A stretch of 6,406 nucleotides of DNA from Flammeovirgaceae bacterium UBA4659 (GCA_002405445.1 DHLV01000012.1:15096-21501); one strand, 5' to 3'; numbered from the stretch's first letter, positions 1 through 6,406 are shown. Translations and numbers: made by a program. The notes: generated by a model not told the origin, from the letters alone.

Positions 1-2966
1 AAAGGAATGTTTCCAATCAGAAACTCTACCACCATTCCTGAATTATTGAATCGATTAGCAGTGAGGTATGTTGCCCTAAAACCCAGCTCGAATTGGGGCA
101 GCAGTCGCATGATGTTGATGTCGAATGTCATTTCTGCACCCAGGCTCAGGTAGTTTGCGCCAGCGTCTGAAAAGTAGACTCGCGTAGTGTTGTTTGGCAA
201 AGGTTGATAAAAGTAGTTTCGCCCTTTTCCACTGCCGATATCAAAGAACACATTTGCTTTCACGCGTTGCACGTTTAAAAAGGGACCAAGTGCGATGTCG
301 GGATAAATCAACGGTAAGCCATAGTTGGCAGAGAACATCACAAACTCATTGTCGCGCGGGTAAGCATACCCTCGGGGTTTAAAAATGCGATTTCTAAACT
401 GGTAAACATTCTGGTCTGTGCTATTGAATGATGTTTGGTACCCGGCTCTGAAGTAGAAAGAATGGTGTTTGAGTAAACCCGGAAAATACATAGCGGCCCT
501 TATTGCAGTAAGCCTGCCGGTCAGGTTACCACCATAGGGTGTGCCGTAATTTTCAAATGTGAGAAACTGACCGAATTTTGGATTGAAGTCGCGCACACTT
601 TGTTTGAGAGCGCTCGAAAAGGAAAAAATGAATTGATTGTACAAAAGGCGGCCGTTGGGCACCCGGTCATTGAATCCAAAAAAAAGCGAATCATTTGCAG
701 GCACCAAACGACCTGTGCCTCGGGATATCAGATTACCGTTTTCACTCACTTCATTACTGAAAGCAGAAACATTGGTAACACCGATGTTGTTGCTGATCTC
801 TAACTGTGTTCGGTATTTTGATCGTGTAAGAAGTAATGGCACCCGCAATCCTCCCTGAAAACCTGTTTCCGACCAACTGAACTTCACATCTCTGCCAAAC
901 ACACCGGTTTCTAAAGTGCGGTTCCCCTTGAATACCTGCCCCTCGATGATGGGAAATAAACCCTGGTAACTGACCCCTGCAACCCATGCACCATTTCTTT
1001 CTTGTAAGTCATAGTCATAACCTAAGTTAATAGTAGTGGTGCTCAAAAGATCACGTGAAGTGATACCAAAATTTGCCTGCGACAGGTTGTTTGTAAAGTA
1101 ACCGCCCCAGCTATAAGGATTTACGATACCTTTTAATCTTGAGTATCGTTTGGTTTTATATTGCTCCTGCGGTATGCCGGTCAGCAAATGAGGGTGGCCT
1201 TCCTGGTCTACCAGGTGCGAGAAAGTGTATGCAGGCTGTGGCCGGGGTGTCCATTCAGTCCAGCTTCCGGGATCAAAATTTATCTTTACCACATCAAGTC
1301 CATTCGCGCTTTGATCGTTGTAAAATATTGTTGTGCCGTCAGCTGAAACCGTTGGATTATATGCACCATACTTACTACAAGTTACCTGATAGCGGATCTT
1401 TGTTTCGGAATCAAGCGCATAAATATTATCGATGCCACTGGCAGGTGAGTTGTAAAGTATGTACTTACCGAGTGGCACCGGATACCCGTAGTTTTCTTCA
1501 GAAAAATCTGTCAAATCAACTGATTCACCTGTGTGCGTGTTGAATTGACTGATCGCCTTACCCCACTGATTTGTTTTGAGTGCAATGATGTGAACATTAT
1601 CGGAGGACCACCGCGGCATGGATATAAAATCGTTGTTAGGATTCGGAAATGTGACCAATACTTTACCACTATCGTAATCCAACACCGTAAGTCGTGTTTG
1701 ATATTCTTCCGTGGTCTCTATGGTGGCTACCTTCACTCCATCTGGCGACAAAGCAGCGGCAGCATAGCGCCCTCGTGGGGCAATCACCTTGTTGGTTTTG
1801 GTTGTTACATCATATCCTACTATGGCAGAGTAGTTTCTTACACGCCATCGCGGGTCGAACCGATATTCGTTCCATACCACACGGCTGCGGGCAGCAGATA
1901 GCATGCCTGTATTATTTAGCGGACCCTGCACAAAAATCTTTTGTTCCATACCGTTATCAATTCTCGTAAGGGTTTCAATGTCTCCGATACCTGATTTTTG
2001 CACGAGCAGGCTTCCGTCCTCGAGCAATTGAGGGTACATGTAGTCGGTGTAAGCCTTTGACCTGCGGTTGTTTACCGTCTCAAAAGAAGTCAACTTAAGG
2101 GTATCAATTTGTGCTTGCCAATCCTTTTTGAGTTGGGCGGCCATTTCGCGATACAACCCCGTTACATACAGGCCACTCTCTTTTTTCAGCGCGTTGCTGA
2201 ATGCGAATGGTATAAAGGGAACACTCCAGCTTCTGCGGGTAACGTTTTCGAAGATTTCAGGGTTCTTGGATTTTTTTCGCAGGTACGAAACCATTTGGTA
2301 TCCCAGTACATAATGGTCGGGGATATTGTGTTTATACGACCGCAGGTATTGTTTGTGATAGTTGAAAATGCGGCCTTCGAGCAGGTTGGTGCGGAAAAGC
2401 ATTTCGAAGTTGGGCATGCGGCCGCGCCCTGATGGCGTGAAGGCCGTCTCGGTAGCTACTGCATCACCTTCCCAAAACCATTGAGGTGCTGCCATGTAAC
2501 TCATGCCGGCCAGCACGTTGGCACCAAACACGTAATAAGCCAATCGGTTGAAACCACGTGTAGCATGCTGAAACTGTGCCATGTGACGGTATTCGTGGGT
2601 GGCCAACAGGTTTAACCAATCATTATTGCCTAAAAAATTGTAGTTCTGTGAGGGCATGGCATAAAATTCTGAGCGCCTGGGTGTGATCGACACAAAACCA
2701 TTTGATACCGAAGATTGGTTTTGCAGGATGACGGATATCTTCCGTGGTGTCGCACCCATTGTCTTGGATTCAGGCTCACGAATATGCTCAAGCGTGTTGG
2801 CCATGCGCTGGGCCTGTGTTTCAAAACCGTGCGGATACAACACGCGGAAGTGTGGCGTGTTAATTTGATACCATTTGACGGAGGGCGGGTTGTTTTCGTT
2901 GACTGTGCTTTCTTGAGCAAACAAAAAGGTCGGCAGTGCCAGCGCTGTCAAAGCAATCCATTTCAT
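1..2966 (-). CDS. Secreted HExxH peptidase-like / beta-propeller / outer-membrane barrel protein (3' end just beyond window)
   Basis: A single open frame of 988 complete codons runs from ATG (2964-2966) off the left edge without a stop. Residues 1-17 form a signal peptide (MKWIALTALALPTFLFA, then QE). Residues about 30-280 resemble a gluzincin (peptidase MA-like) domain: HEYRH at 124-128 supplies two zinc-ligand histidines and the catalytic Glu125, and WFWEGDA at 163-169 offers Glu166 as the third ligand. Residues about 300-600 carry PD40/TolB-like propeller blades (LSPDG near 405, PRWSSD near 452, VSADGTTIFYND near 545). From about 616 alternating aromatic strands suggest an outer-membrane barrel like the surface-antigen (D15) type, including PLIYPDIALGPF and VFFDIGSG. 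The last visible residues (VEFLIGNIP, then a TT-starting codon, Phe or Leu) look like a terminal barrel strand, so the stop is probably very near. Expected location is the outer membrane, with peptidase and propeller in the periplasm or at the surface. The substrate is unknown. The architecture is inferred by reading motifs; peptidase activity is not proven. Confidence 0.85.
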   Translation of the reverse strand, partial: MKWIALTALALPTFLFAQESTVNENNPPSVKWYQINTPHFRVLYPHGFETQAQRMANTLEHIREPESKTMGATPRKISVILQNQSSVSNGFVSITPRRSEFYAMPSQNYNFLGNNDWLNLLATHEYRHMAQFQHATRGFNRLAYYVFGANVLAGMSYMAAPQWFWEGDAVATETAFTPSGRGRMPNFEMLFRTNLLEGRIFNYHKQYLRSYKHNIPDHYVLGYQMVSYLRKKSKNPEIFENVTRRSWSVPFIPFAFSNALKKESGLYVTGLYREMAAQLKKDWQAQIDTLKLTSFETVNNRRSKAYTDYMYPQLLEDGSLLVQKSGIGDIETLTRIDNGMEQKIFVQGPLNNTGMLSAARSRVVWNEYRFDPRWRVRNYSAIVGYDVTTKTNKVIAPRGRYAAAALSPDGVKVATIETTEEYQTRLTVLDYDSGKVLVTFPNPNNDFISMPRWSSDNVHIIALKTNQWGKAISQFNTHTGESVDLTDFSEENYGYPVPLGKYILYNSPASGIDNIYALDSETKIRYQVTCSKYGAYNPTVSADGTTIFYNDQSANGLDVVKINFDPGSWTEWTPRPQPAYTFSHLVDQEGHPHLLTGIPQEQYKTKRYSRLKGIVNPYSWGGYFTNNLSQANFGITSRDLLSTTTINLGYDYDLQERNGAWVAGVSYQGLFPIIEGQVFKGNRTLETGVFGRDVKFSWSETGFQGGLRVPLLLTRSKYRTQLEISNNIGVTNVSAFSNEVSENGNLISRGTGRLVPANDSLFFGFNDRVPNGRLLYNQFIFSFSSALKQSVRDFNPKFGQFLTFENYGTPYGGNLTGRLTAIRAAMYFPGLLKHHSFYFRAGYQTSFNSTDQNVYQFRNRIFKPRGYAYPRDNEFVMFSANYGLPLIYPDIALGPFLNVQRVKANVFFDIGSGKGRNYFYQPLPNNTTRVYFSDAGANYLSLGAEMTFDINIMRLLPQFELGFRATYLTANRFNNSGMVVEFLIGNIP

Positions 2967-3059
2967 TTCAAAATAATTCAATTCAATACAGCGAAGGTAA
3001 CGCGTATTTTATGAATATCGATAAGCACAAGGTTATATTTGTATGAAATACCTCTGCCG
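2967..3059. other. Divergent intergenic spacer
   Basis: These 93 bases separate the minus-strand peptidase/barrel gene from the plus-strand 41-residue protein gene, so both must be started from here. The plus-strand promoter is clear. On the minus strand only a weak match is seen: TACCTTCG (2999 down to 2992), one mismatch from TAnnTTTG, 25 bases before the ATG at 2966. I see no TTG at the proper distance upstream of it, so the minus promoter remains uncertain. No operator-like palindrome stands out. Confidence 0.5.
3011..3041 (+). promoter_or_regulatory. Bacteroidetes-type promoter of the 41-residue protein gene
   Basis: TATATTTG at 3034-3041 matches the TAnnTTTG -7 element exactly. Twenty bases upstream is ATG (3011-3013), one mismatch from the TTG of the -33 element, at the correct spacing. 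Transcription would start near 3046-3050, giving a leader of only about 10-14 bases before the ATG at 3060. Confidence 0.55.
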
Positions 3060-3185
3060 ATGATCAATGATTTCAGGAACCTGATTAAAAAGTATAAGGA
3101 CTATGTGCGCGTTGATCTGGTGATGTACCTGGTGATGATTCTTATGATCATATTGTATTTTGTTTACACAATGCTCAATCCGTAA
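3060..3185 (+). CDS. Small single-span membrane protein, 41 aa
   Basis: The frame runs from ATG (3060-3062) to TAA (3183-3185). The protein starts with a short basic, polar segment (MINDFRNLIKKYKDYVR) followed by one strongly hydrophobic stretch at about residues 19-38 (VMYLVMILMIILYFVYTM) and ends LNP. This pattern fits a small inner-membrane protein with its lysine-rich N-terminus in the cytoplasm. Support that it is a real gene comes from the consensus -7 element about 20 bases upstream, the A/T-rich leader typical of the phylum, and a hairpin right after the stop. I do not recognise a family and assign no function. It is divergent from the peptidase/barrel gene and convergent with the receptor relic, so it is probably a single-gene transcript. 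Confidence 0.6.
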   Translation: MINDFRNLIKKYKDYVRVDLVMYLVMILMIILYFVYTMLNP

Positions 3186-3213
3186 AAATGGGAATGTGTG
3201 CAAACACCTCCCC
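3183..3213. terminator. Hairpin terminator between convergent units
   Basis: GGGA (3190-3193) pairs with TCCC (3209-3212) and GTGT (3196-3199) pairs with ACAC (3204-3207), with a small internal bulge and a GCAA loop of GNRA type. On the minus strand the stem is followed by A and then five T residues, the form of an intrinsic terminator for the receptor gene that ends at 3233. On the plus strand the T-run (3219-3224) starts only several bases after the stem, so termination of the 41-residue protein gene is plausible but weaker. Confidence 0.55.
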
Positions 3214-3232
3214 TGGATATTTTTAAGTTTAC

Positions 3233-3935
3233 TTAGAACTTGAAGTTGAGTTGCCCCACAAACATGGTGCCCAACTGGCTAAACTGCGATCCGTTGTACC
3301 CGAGAATTCTATATCGACCGTTAAAGGACAAGAAACCCTCAAGCAGGCTTTTATCTGCCGCGTTTTACAGCGTTGCTTTTGCAGCATTGTGGTTTGGATC
3401 ACCGGGGCTGCCGGTTAACTCAAGACTCCACGAAGGGAGAACATTGAATAGATTGTTGACCGTACAAGATGCCGAGATGTGCTTCGAAAACTCATATCCA
3501 ATCTTCAAGTCGGTAACAATGGCTGGCGCAAATACTTGCTTGATGTTGTTCCTAACTGCTCCTCCATTGGCTAAATCCTGGAAACGTGTTGTGCCAAAAA
3601 GAGTTCCATTGAGAGCATTATTCCAATGTCCCAGTGAGTAGTCAACTCCTCCAATCACCTTGTTAAGTGGACCACCCTCGACAAGCACTGACTTGATCTG
3701 CGCGTTCAGAATGGATGCACCGTCAGCGGCTATAGCTTCAGGCTCTTTGGGCGTGCCGAGCATTTCGTTTGAAATTGTGAAATTTCCCGCAAGTTAAAGT
3801 CCCTCCTTTTCTGTTCCAGCTCTGATGCCCTTGAAACCGGCTACAACGTCAATACCCTGCGCTCGGGTCTTAGTATTATTGGTACCTTGTTATTCAATTT
3901 CTGTGTTGGGTCGTACCAAATGAAATGATGGATTT
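3233..3935 (-). pseudogene. Decayed 3' remnant of a TonB-dependent receptor gene
   Basis: Read on the minus strand, the translation shows the C-terminal barrel of a Bacteroidota TonB-dependent outer-membrane receptor: NTKTRAQGIDVV, LAGNFTISNE, GTPKEPEAI, VTDLKIGYEFS, VNNLFNVLPSW, FNGRYRILGYNGSQFSQLG and a terminal QLNFKF before TAA at 3233-3235. The frame is broken by in-frame TAA codons at 3794-3796 and 3365-3367. Clear receptor sequence continues in the same frame across both, including 43 residues after the second. Further upstream, TAA at 3890-3892 interrupts this frame, while another frame reads WYDPTQKLNNKVP (3918 to 3880), which suggests a one-base frameshift near 3880. Only about 230 residues of a protein normally of 700-1000 remain: the signal peptide, plug and most of the barrel are absent. 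The 5' limit is approximate. The 132-residue open stretch at 3365-3763 is only a surviving piece between stops, not an independent gene. Intact receptors import ligands across the outer membrane using TonB energy; this copy cannot. Confidence 0.85.
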
Positions 3936-3988
3936 GTTGGTCACAAAATGATATTTCAAGTATTGATCGATAGTATTACTTTTATTCG
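3936..3988. other. Spacer between receptor relic and next promoter
   Basis: No gene is supported here. The minus strand can be read in short open pieces that may be unrecognisable remains of the receptor, but I see no clear motif. No terminal repeats, target duplication or transposase fragment mark the point where the receptor gene was cut short. Confidence 0.4.
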
Positions 3989-4019
3989 TTGGTGTTTTTA
4001 TATCACCTATGTACCTTTG
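3989..4019 (+). promoter_or_regulatory. Consensus Bacteroidetes promoter upstream of the exported protein gene
   Basis: TTG at 3989-3991 and TACCTTTG at 4012-4019 match the -33 and -7 elements exactly, with 20 bases between them. Transcription would begin around 4024-4028, leaving a short A-rich leader (ACATACAAAAAGAT) before the ATG at 4040. This placement argues against the longer frame that could begin at 3989, whose first codons lie inside the promoter. Confidence 0.75.
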
Positions 4020-4039
4020 ACTTAAACATACAAAAAGAT

Positions 4040-4813
4040 ATGCACAGATTCTCCGTTATCATGCTCCTTACAATCGGTGGACTCATCACCTGTTATGGCC
4101 AAACAGACTACGCCATCACCTCAAAAGGTGATACACTGCGAGGTGAAATAAAAATCCTTCCCACTGACCTGGCTGATCAGGTACAAGTCAAAATCAACAA
4201 GAAGAAGAAAGTCTACCTGTGTACCGAGGTGATAACGGTGGTGCAGGATGGTGTTGTGTACAAGACTGTAAAATTTGACAACCGATTCCGCTACATGCAG
4301 TTGTTGAAGAGTGGATTTCTGAGCCTTTACGGATTTCGAATGCCACAGCAATCAAGTTATGACGGGCGCTACCTGCAAACGCTTGATGGACGTGGTCTGG
4401 AGATGCCCAACCTCACCTTTAAAAGGAGCCTGAGTAAATTTTTGGAAGACTGCCCAACCGTTAGCGAGCGCGTCAAGAACGGTGATTTCAATCGAAATGA
4501 AATCGAAAAAATTATTGACGAGTATAATACGTGCTTACAGTTCAAATCTACGAAACGAAATGCCGAGGTGCCTTCATCAACCGTGATTTTGACCAACACC
4601 CAGGAAGTGGACAACTTGATGAAGAAGGTGGAGGAAGCACCAGACTTTGCGACCAAAAAAGATGCCCTTGACTTGTTGAAAGATTTGAGTAGTAAGGTTT
4701 ATCGCGATGAAATACTACCCAACTATCTGGTTAAGGAATTACGTACGAATTTGAAAGACCAGCCTGCATTTGCCGAAGAGTTAGAAAAGATTTTGACCAA
4801 AGCGAAAAAGTGA
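4040..4813 (+). CDS. Exported protein of unknown function, 257 aa
   Basis: The start at ATG 4040 is chosen because it gives a clean signal peptide (MHRFSVIMLLTIGGLITCYG, then QTD) and lies just after a consensus promoter. The mature protein begins with DYAITSKGDTLRGEIKI, a beta-rich opening seen in many uncharacterised secreted Bacteroidota proteins, where a residue pattern like KGDT-x-x-G-x-I recurs. The region to about residue 130 looks like a beta domain. Around 134-140 is KFLEDCPTV, then a helix and EYNTC at 161-165; Cys138 and Cys165 could form a disulfide in the periplasm. Residues about 187-257 are charged, helical and rich in Lys, Glu and Leu, forming a separate tail. A lipoprotein anchor at Cys18 is unlikely because Thr precedes it. 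The function is unknown; a periplasmic or surface location is inferred. It appears to be transcribed alone. Confidence 0.85.
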   Translation: MHRFSVIMLLTIGGLITCYGQTDYAITSKGDTLRGEIKILPTDLADQVQVKINKKKKVYLCTEVITVVQDGVVYKTVKFDNRFRYMQLLKSGFLSLYGFRMPQQSSYDGRYLQTLDGRGLEMPNLTFKRSLSKFLEDCPTVSERVKNGDFNRNEIEKIIDEYNTCLQFKSTKRNAEVPSSTVILTNTQEVDNLMKKVEEAPDFATKKDALDLLKDLSSKVYRDEILPNYLVKELRTNLKDQPAFAEELEKILTKAKK

Positions 4814-5025
4814 GGTTTAGAAAGTAATACAAACAAGGTATAGCTTCAAGGCCCAGCATATGAATAACCCCGTTAACACGCACCTCAGCGGATGGATCAA
4901 TCAGTGAACAGGAAAGGTAATACCCCATCGGCAGAAGTTTCAAATCGATCGGTACCCATAACAGAGATCTGCGCTTACTTGCTCTTCAATGAGCCTTTGC
5001 TAACTTACCGGAAATTTTTGATTGA
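4814..5025. other. Intergenic region before the oxygenase gene
   Basis: This 212-base stretch has no supported gene. I looked for a terminator after the stop at 4813 and found no stem with a T-run. A minus-strand frame here (4731-4943) overlaps the end of the exported protein gene and has no promoter or recognisable motif. Near the right end, TTG (4979-4981) and TAACTTAC (5001-5008, two mismatches from TAnnTTTG) are 19 bases apart and could be a weak promoter for the oxygenase gene, with a leader of about 12 bases. Confidence 0.4.
4979..5008 (+). promoter_or_regulatory. Weak candidate promoter of the oxygenase gene
   Basis: TTG at 4979-4981 and TAACTTAC at 5001-5008 have the right spacing (19 bases) for a Bacteroidetes promoter, but the -7 element departs from TAnnTTTG at its last two bases. 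No better candidate is seen just upstream of the ATG at 5026. If this one is wrong, transcription may come through from the upstream gene, since no terminator is evident between them. Confidence 0.25.
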
Positions 5026-6108
5026 ATGAGTGTTTTTAACGTTAACGCAGACATTACGCGGGCCAAAACGATTTCAACTGCTTTCTATTTAGACCCTAAG
5101 TATTTCAGGGAATCAAAAGAGAAGATATTTGCTCATAGTTGGCATTGGGTGGGGGATATCGATCAAGTGAAGGCACACGGGTGGGTAACCCCAGTTAATC
5201 TGCTCGATGATTTTTTGAACGAACCTTTGATCCTCTCTCGTGACAAGCAGGGCAAGTTGCACTGCATGTCAAACGTATGCACGCACCGCGGTAACTTACT
5301 GGTTGAGAAGCCTTGTAAACTCAATGAAATTCGATGCAAATACCACGGTCGCAGGTTTCAGTTGAACGGTGATTTCCTCTCCATGCCCGAATTTAAGGAA
5401 GTCAAAGATTTCCCCACCCAAGCTGATAATCTGATCAATTTGCCCATTCACCAATGGGGTAAAATGTTATTTGCCAGCTTAAGCGGAAAAATTGCAGCAA
5501 GCGATTTCTTTGAAGACATGGCCGATCGTGTAGGGTGGATGCCCCTTGATGAATTTGTATTCCATCCTGAGTTATCGAAAGACTATGTGATTGACGCCCA
5601 CTGGGCATTGTACTGCGAGAACTACCTCGAAGGCTTCCACATCCCGTTTGTGCATGCTGGTTTGAATTCGGTAATCGATTATGGAAACTACCACGTGGAG
5701 TTATTCAGGTACTCCAATTTACAATTGGGCGTTGCCAAAGAAGGTGAACTCATTTTTGATTTGCCAACGCATTCGCCTGACTACGGTAAGCGCATCGCAG
5801 GTTATTACTTTTGGGTGTTCCCCAACTTGATGTTCAACTTCTACCCATGGGGGTTAAGCGTGAATGTCGTTCGCCCGATTAGTACACATAAATCAAAAGT
5901 TTCCTTTCTATCATACGTTTGGGACGAAAGCAAACTCAGACAAGGTGCAGGTGGCGATTTGGACAAAGTGGAGTTAGAGGATGAAGAAATTGTGCAAAAC
6001 GTGCAAAAGGGTGTCCGCTCTCGATTTTACAAGCACGGCCGCTATTCCGTCACCCGGGAAATGGGAACGCACCATTTCCATCGATTGATTGCGGAGTTTA
6101 TGAACTAG
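5026..6108 (+). CDS. Rieske-type non-heme iron oxygenase, alpha subunit (aromatic ring-hydroxylating dioxygenase family)
   Basis: This 360-residue protein has the usual length for the alpha (oxygenase) subunit. The N-terminal Rieske domain binds a [2Fe-2S] cluster through Cys85, His87, Cys104 and His107 (CTHRG, 16 residues between His87 and Cys104, CKYHG). The C-terminal catalytic domain has ENYLEGFHIPFVH at 198-210: His205 and His210 bind the mononuclear iron, and Asp319 in LEDEEIVQNVQKG is the probable third ligand. Glu202 sits where classical dioxygenases have the bridging Asp, as in carnitine monooxygenase CntA and related quaternary-amine oxygenases. The end, GTHHFHRLIAEF, is typical of the family. 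Such cytoplasmic enzymes use O2 and electrons from a reductase to hydroxylate or dealkylate small substrates. No reductase, ferredoxin or beta subunit gene lies beside it, so partners must be elsewhere. The substrate cannot be told from the sequence; a methylated amine is possible by the Glu202 resemblance but unproven. The ATG at 5026 precedes a normal N-terminus; there is no Shine-Dalgarno sequence. Confidence 0.93.
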   Translation: MSVFNVNADITRAKTISTAFYLDPKYFRESKEKIFAHSWHWVGDIDQVKAHGWVTPVNLLDDFLNEPLILSRDKQGKLHCMSNVCTHRGNLLVEKPCKLNEIRCKYHGRRFQLNGDFLSMPEFKEVKDFPTQADNLINLPIHQWGKMLFASLSGKIAASDFFEDMADRVGWMPLDEFVFHPELSKDYVIDAHWALYCENYLEGFHIPFVHAGLNSVIDYGNYHVELFRYSNLQLGVAKEGELIFDLPTHSPDYGKRIAGYYFWVFPNLMFNFYPWGLSVNVVRPISTHKSKVSFLSYVWDESKLRQGAGGDLDKVELEDEEIVQNVQKGVRSRFYKHGRYSVTREMGTHHFHRLIAEFMN

Positions 6109-6124
6109 CGGTTATTGGTTGTTT

Positions 6125-6406
6125 TTATGTTTCGTAGAATTGACTGTCTGTGAATAGCAATATCGCGACAATAATCACCACCAGTAAGCTAAACAGCAAC
6201 TGTGCGCTTATGTAAATTCCCAATCCCTTCAGGAAGGATTTGACTTTATGCTGGTTCGAAAAGAACTTCATGTAGCCAAAGGGTATATAAACTAAAGAGA
6301 TGAGCAGCACAGCGAAATTGAAAACAAAAGATCCAAAAATTTTGAAAATCATAGCGCTTGCGATGCTGAGCCAGTAAATATGTCCTTGAAGGGAGAGCTG
6401 CAACAC
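6125..6406 (-). CDS. Membrane protein of unknown function (partial, N-terminal part outside the window)
   Basis: The minus-strand frame ends at TAA (6125-6127) and is open to the right edge, giving at least 93 residues. It is very hydrophobic: about three membrane-spanning stretches can be seen, at residues about 10-25, 26-46 (FNFAVLLISLVYIPFGYM) and 67-87 (ISAQLLFSLLVVIIVAILLF), separated by a short basic loop (FFSNQHKVKSFLKG). The tail is short and polar (TDSQFYET). A GTG codon lies at the very edge (6404-6406), but the gene probably starts further right. I recognise no family. It is convergent with the oxygenase gene, with only 16 bases between the stops and no clear hairpin terminator. 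Confidence 0.65.
   Translation of the reverse strand: MLQLSLQGHIYWLSIASAMIFKIFGSFVFNFAVLLISLVYIPFGYMKFFSNQHKVKSFLKGLGIYISAQLLFSLLVVIIVAILLFTDSQFYET

Noticed and set aside
194..2920. Many open frames of 60-134 residues, mostly on the plus strand, between 194 and 2920
   Set aside because: All lie opposite or in other frames of the long minus-strand peptidase/barrel gene, which has a signal peptide, catalytic motifs and no stops. None has a promoter or a protein-like composition.
3043..3063. Six-codon frame whose TGA overlaps the ATG of the 41-residue protein gene, resembling a coupled leader peptide
   Set aside because: Its ATG lies just after the -7 element, at or upstream of the expected transcription start, so it is probably not on the transcript.
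3240..3641. Plus-strand frame of 133 residues
   Set aside because: It is antisense to the receptor relic, whose minus-strand translation has unmistakable receptor motifs.
3989..4039. Upstream extension of the exported protein by 17 residues
   Set aside because: It starts on the TTG of the promoter -33 element and would bury the signal peptide; the ATG at 4040 fits better.
4091..4093. Possible lipoprotein cysteine (Cys18) in the exported protein
   Set aside because: The preceding residues are LIT; Thr at -1 is unusual for a lipobox, and a standard cleavage before Gln21 is more likely.
4121..4656. Two minus-strand frames of 76 and 95 residues
   Set aside because: They are antisense to the exported protein gene, which has a promoter and signal peptide.
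4731..4943. Minus-strand frame of 70 residues, partly in the intergenic region
   Set aside because: It overlaps the end of the exported protein gene, lacks a promoter and shows no recognisable motif. It was considered as a gene relic, but nothing supports this.
1..6406. CRISPR array, tRNA, rRNA, insertion sequence or riboswitch
   Set aside because: No regularly spaced repeats, cloverleaf-like sequences, transposase motifs or long structured leaders were seen when reading both strands; leaders before the genes are short.

Overview
The window looks like a chromosomal piece of a Bacteroidota bacterium, most likely of the Cytophagales type. Three things point there: promoter elements of the Bacteroidetes form (TTG, about 20 bases, TAnnTTTG), start codons with A/T-rich leaders and no Shine-Dalgarno sequence, and Bacteroidota-type secreted and outer-membrane proteins (a propeller/barrel fusion and a TonB-dependent receptor relic). 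Assignments rest on reading the translation and recalling family motifs; no search was run.

Layout. Bases 1-2966 (minus strand) hold one very long open frame that runs off the left edge. It encodes a secreted protein with an HEYRH gluzincin-type peptidase region, a TolB/PD40-like beta-propeller and a C-terminal outer-membrane barrel; only the last residue or few appear to be missing. A 93-base divergent spacer follows, then a 41-residue single-span membrane protein (3060-3185, plus). Bases 3233 to about 3935 (minus) are the decayed 3' end of a TonB-dependent receptor gene, with two in-frame TAA codons, a probable frameshift and no plug domain. A hairpin at 3190-3212 lies between these two convergent units. 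After a strong consensus promoter (3989-4019) comes an exported protein of unknown function (4040-4813, plus). A spacer of about 210 bases leads to a Rieske-type oxygenase alpha subunit (5026-6108, plus). The right edge holds the 3' part of a membrane protein gene on the minus strand (from 6125), convergent with the oxygenase gene.

The genes do not form an operon or an evident pathway: almost every neighbour has its own orientation or promoter. The left half is envelope-related (surface peptidase/barrel, receptor relic, small membrane protein), while the oxygenase is a stand-alone cytoplasmic redox enzyme with no reductase or ferredoxin gene in view. I found no CRISPR array, tRNA, rRNA, insertion sequence or defence cassette, and no convincing wholly new system. 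The most notable items are the three-part peptidase/propeller/barrel protein, the receptor relic and the unannotated 41-residue protein.
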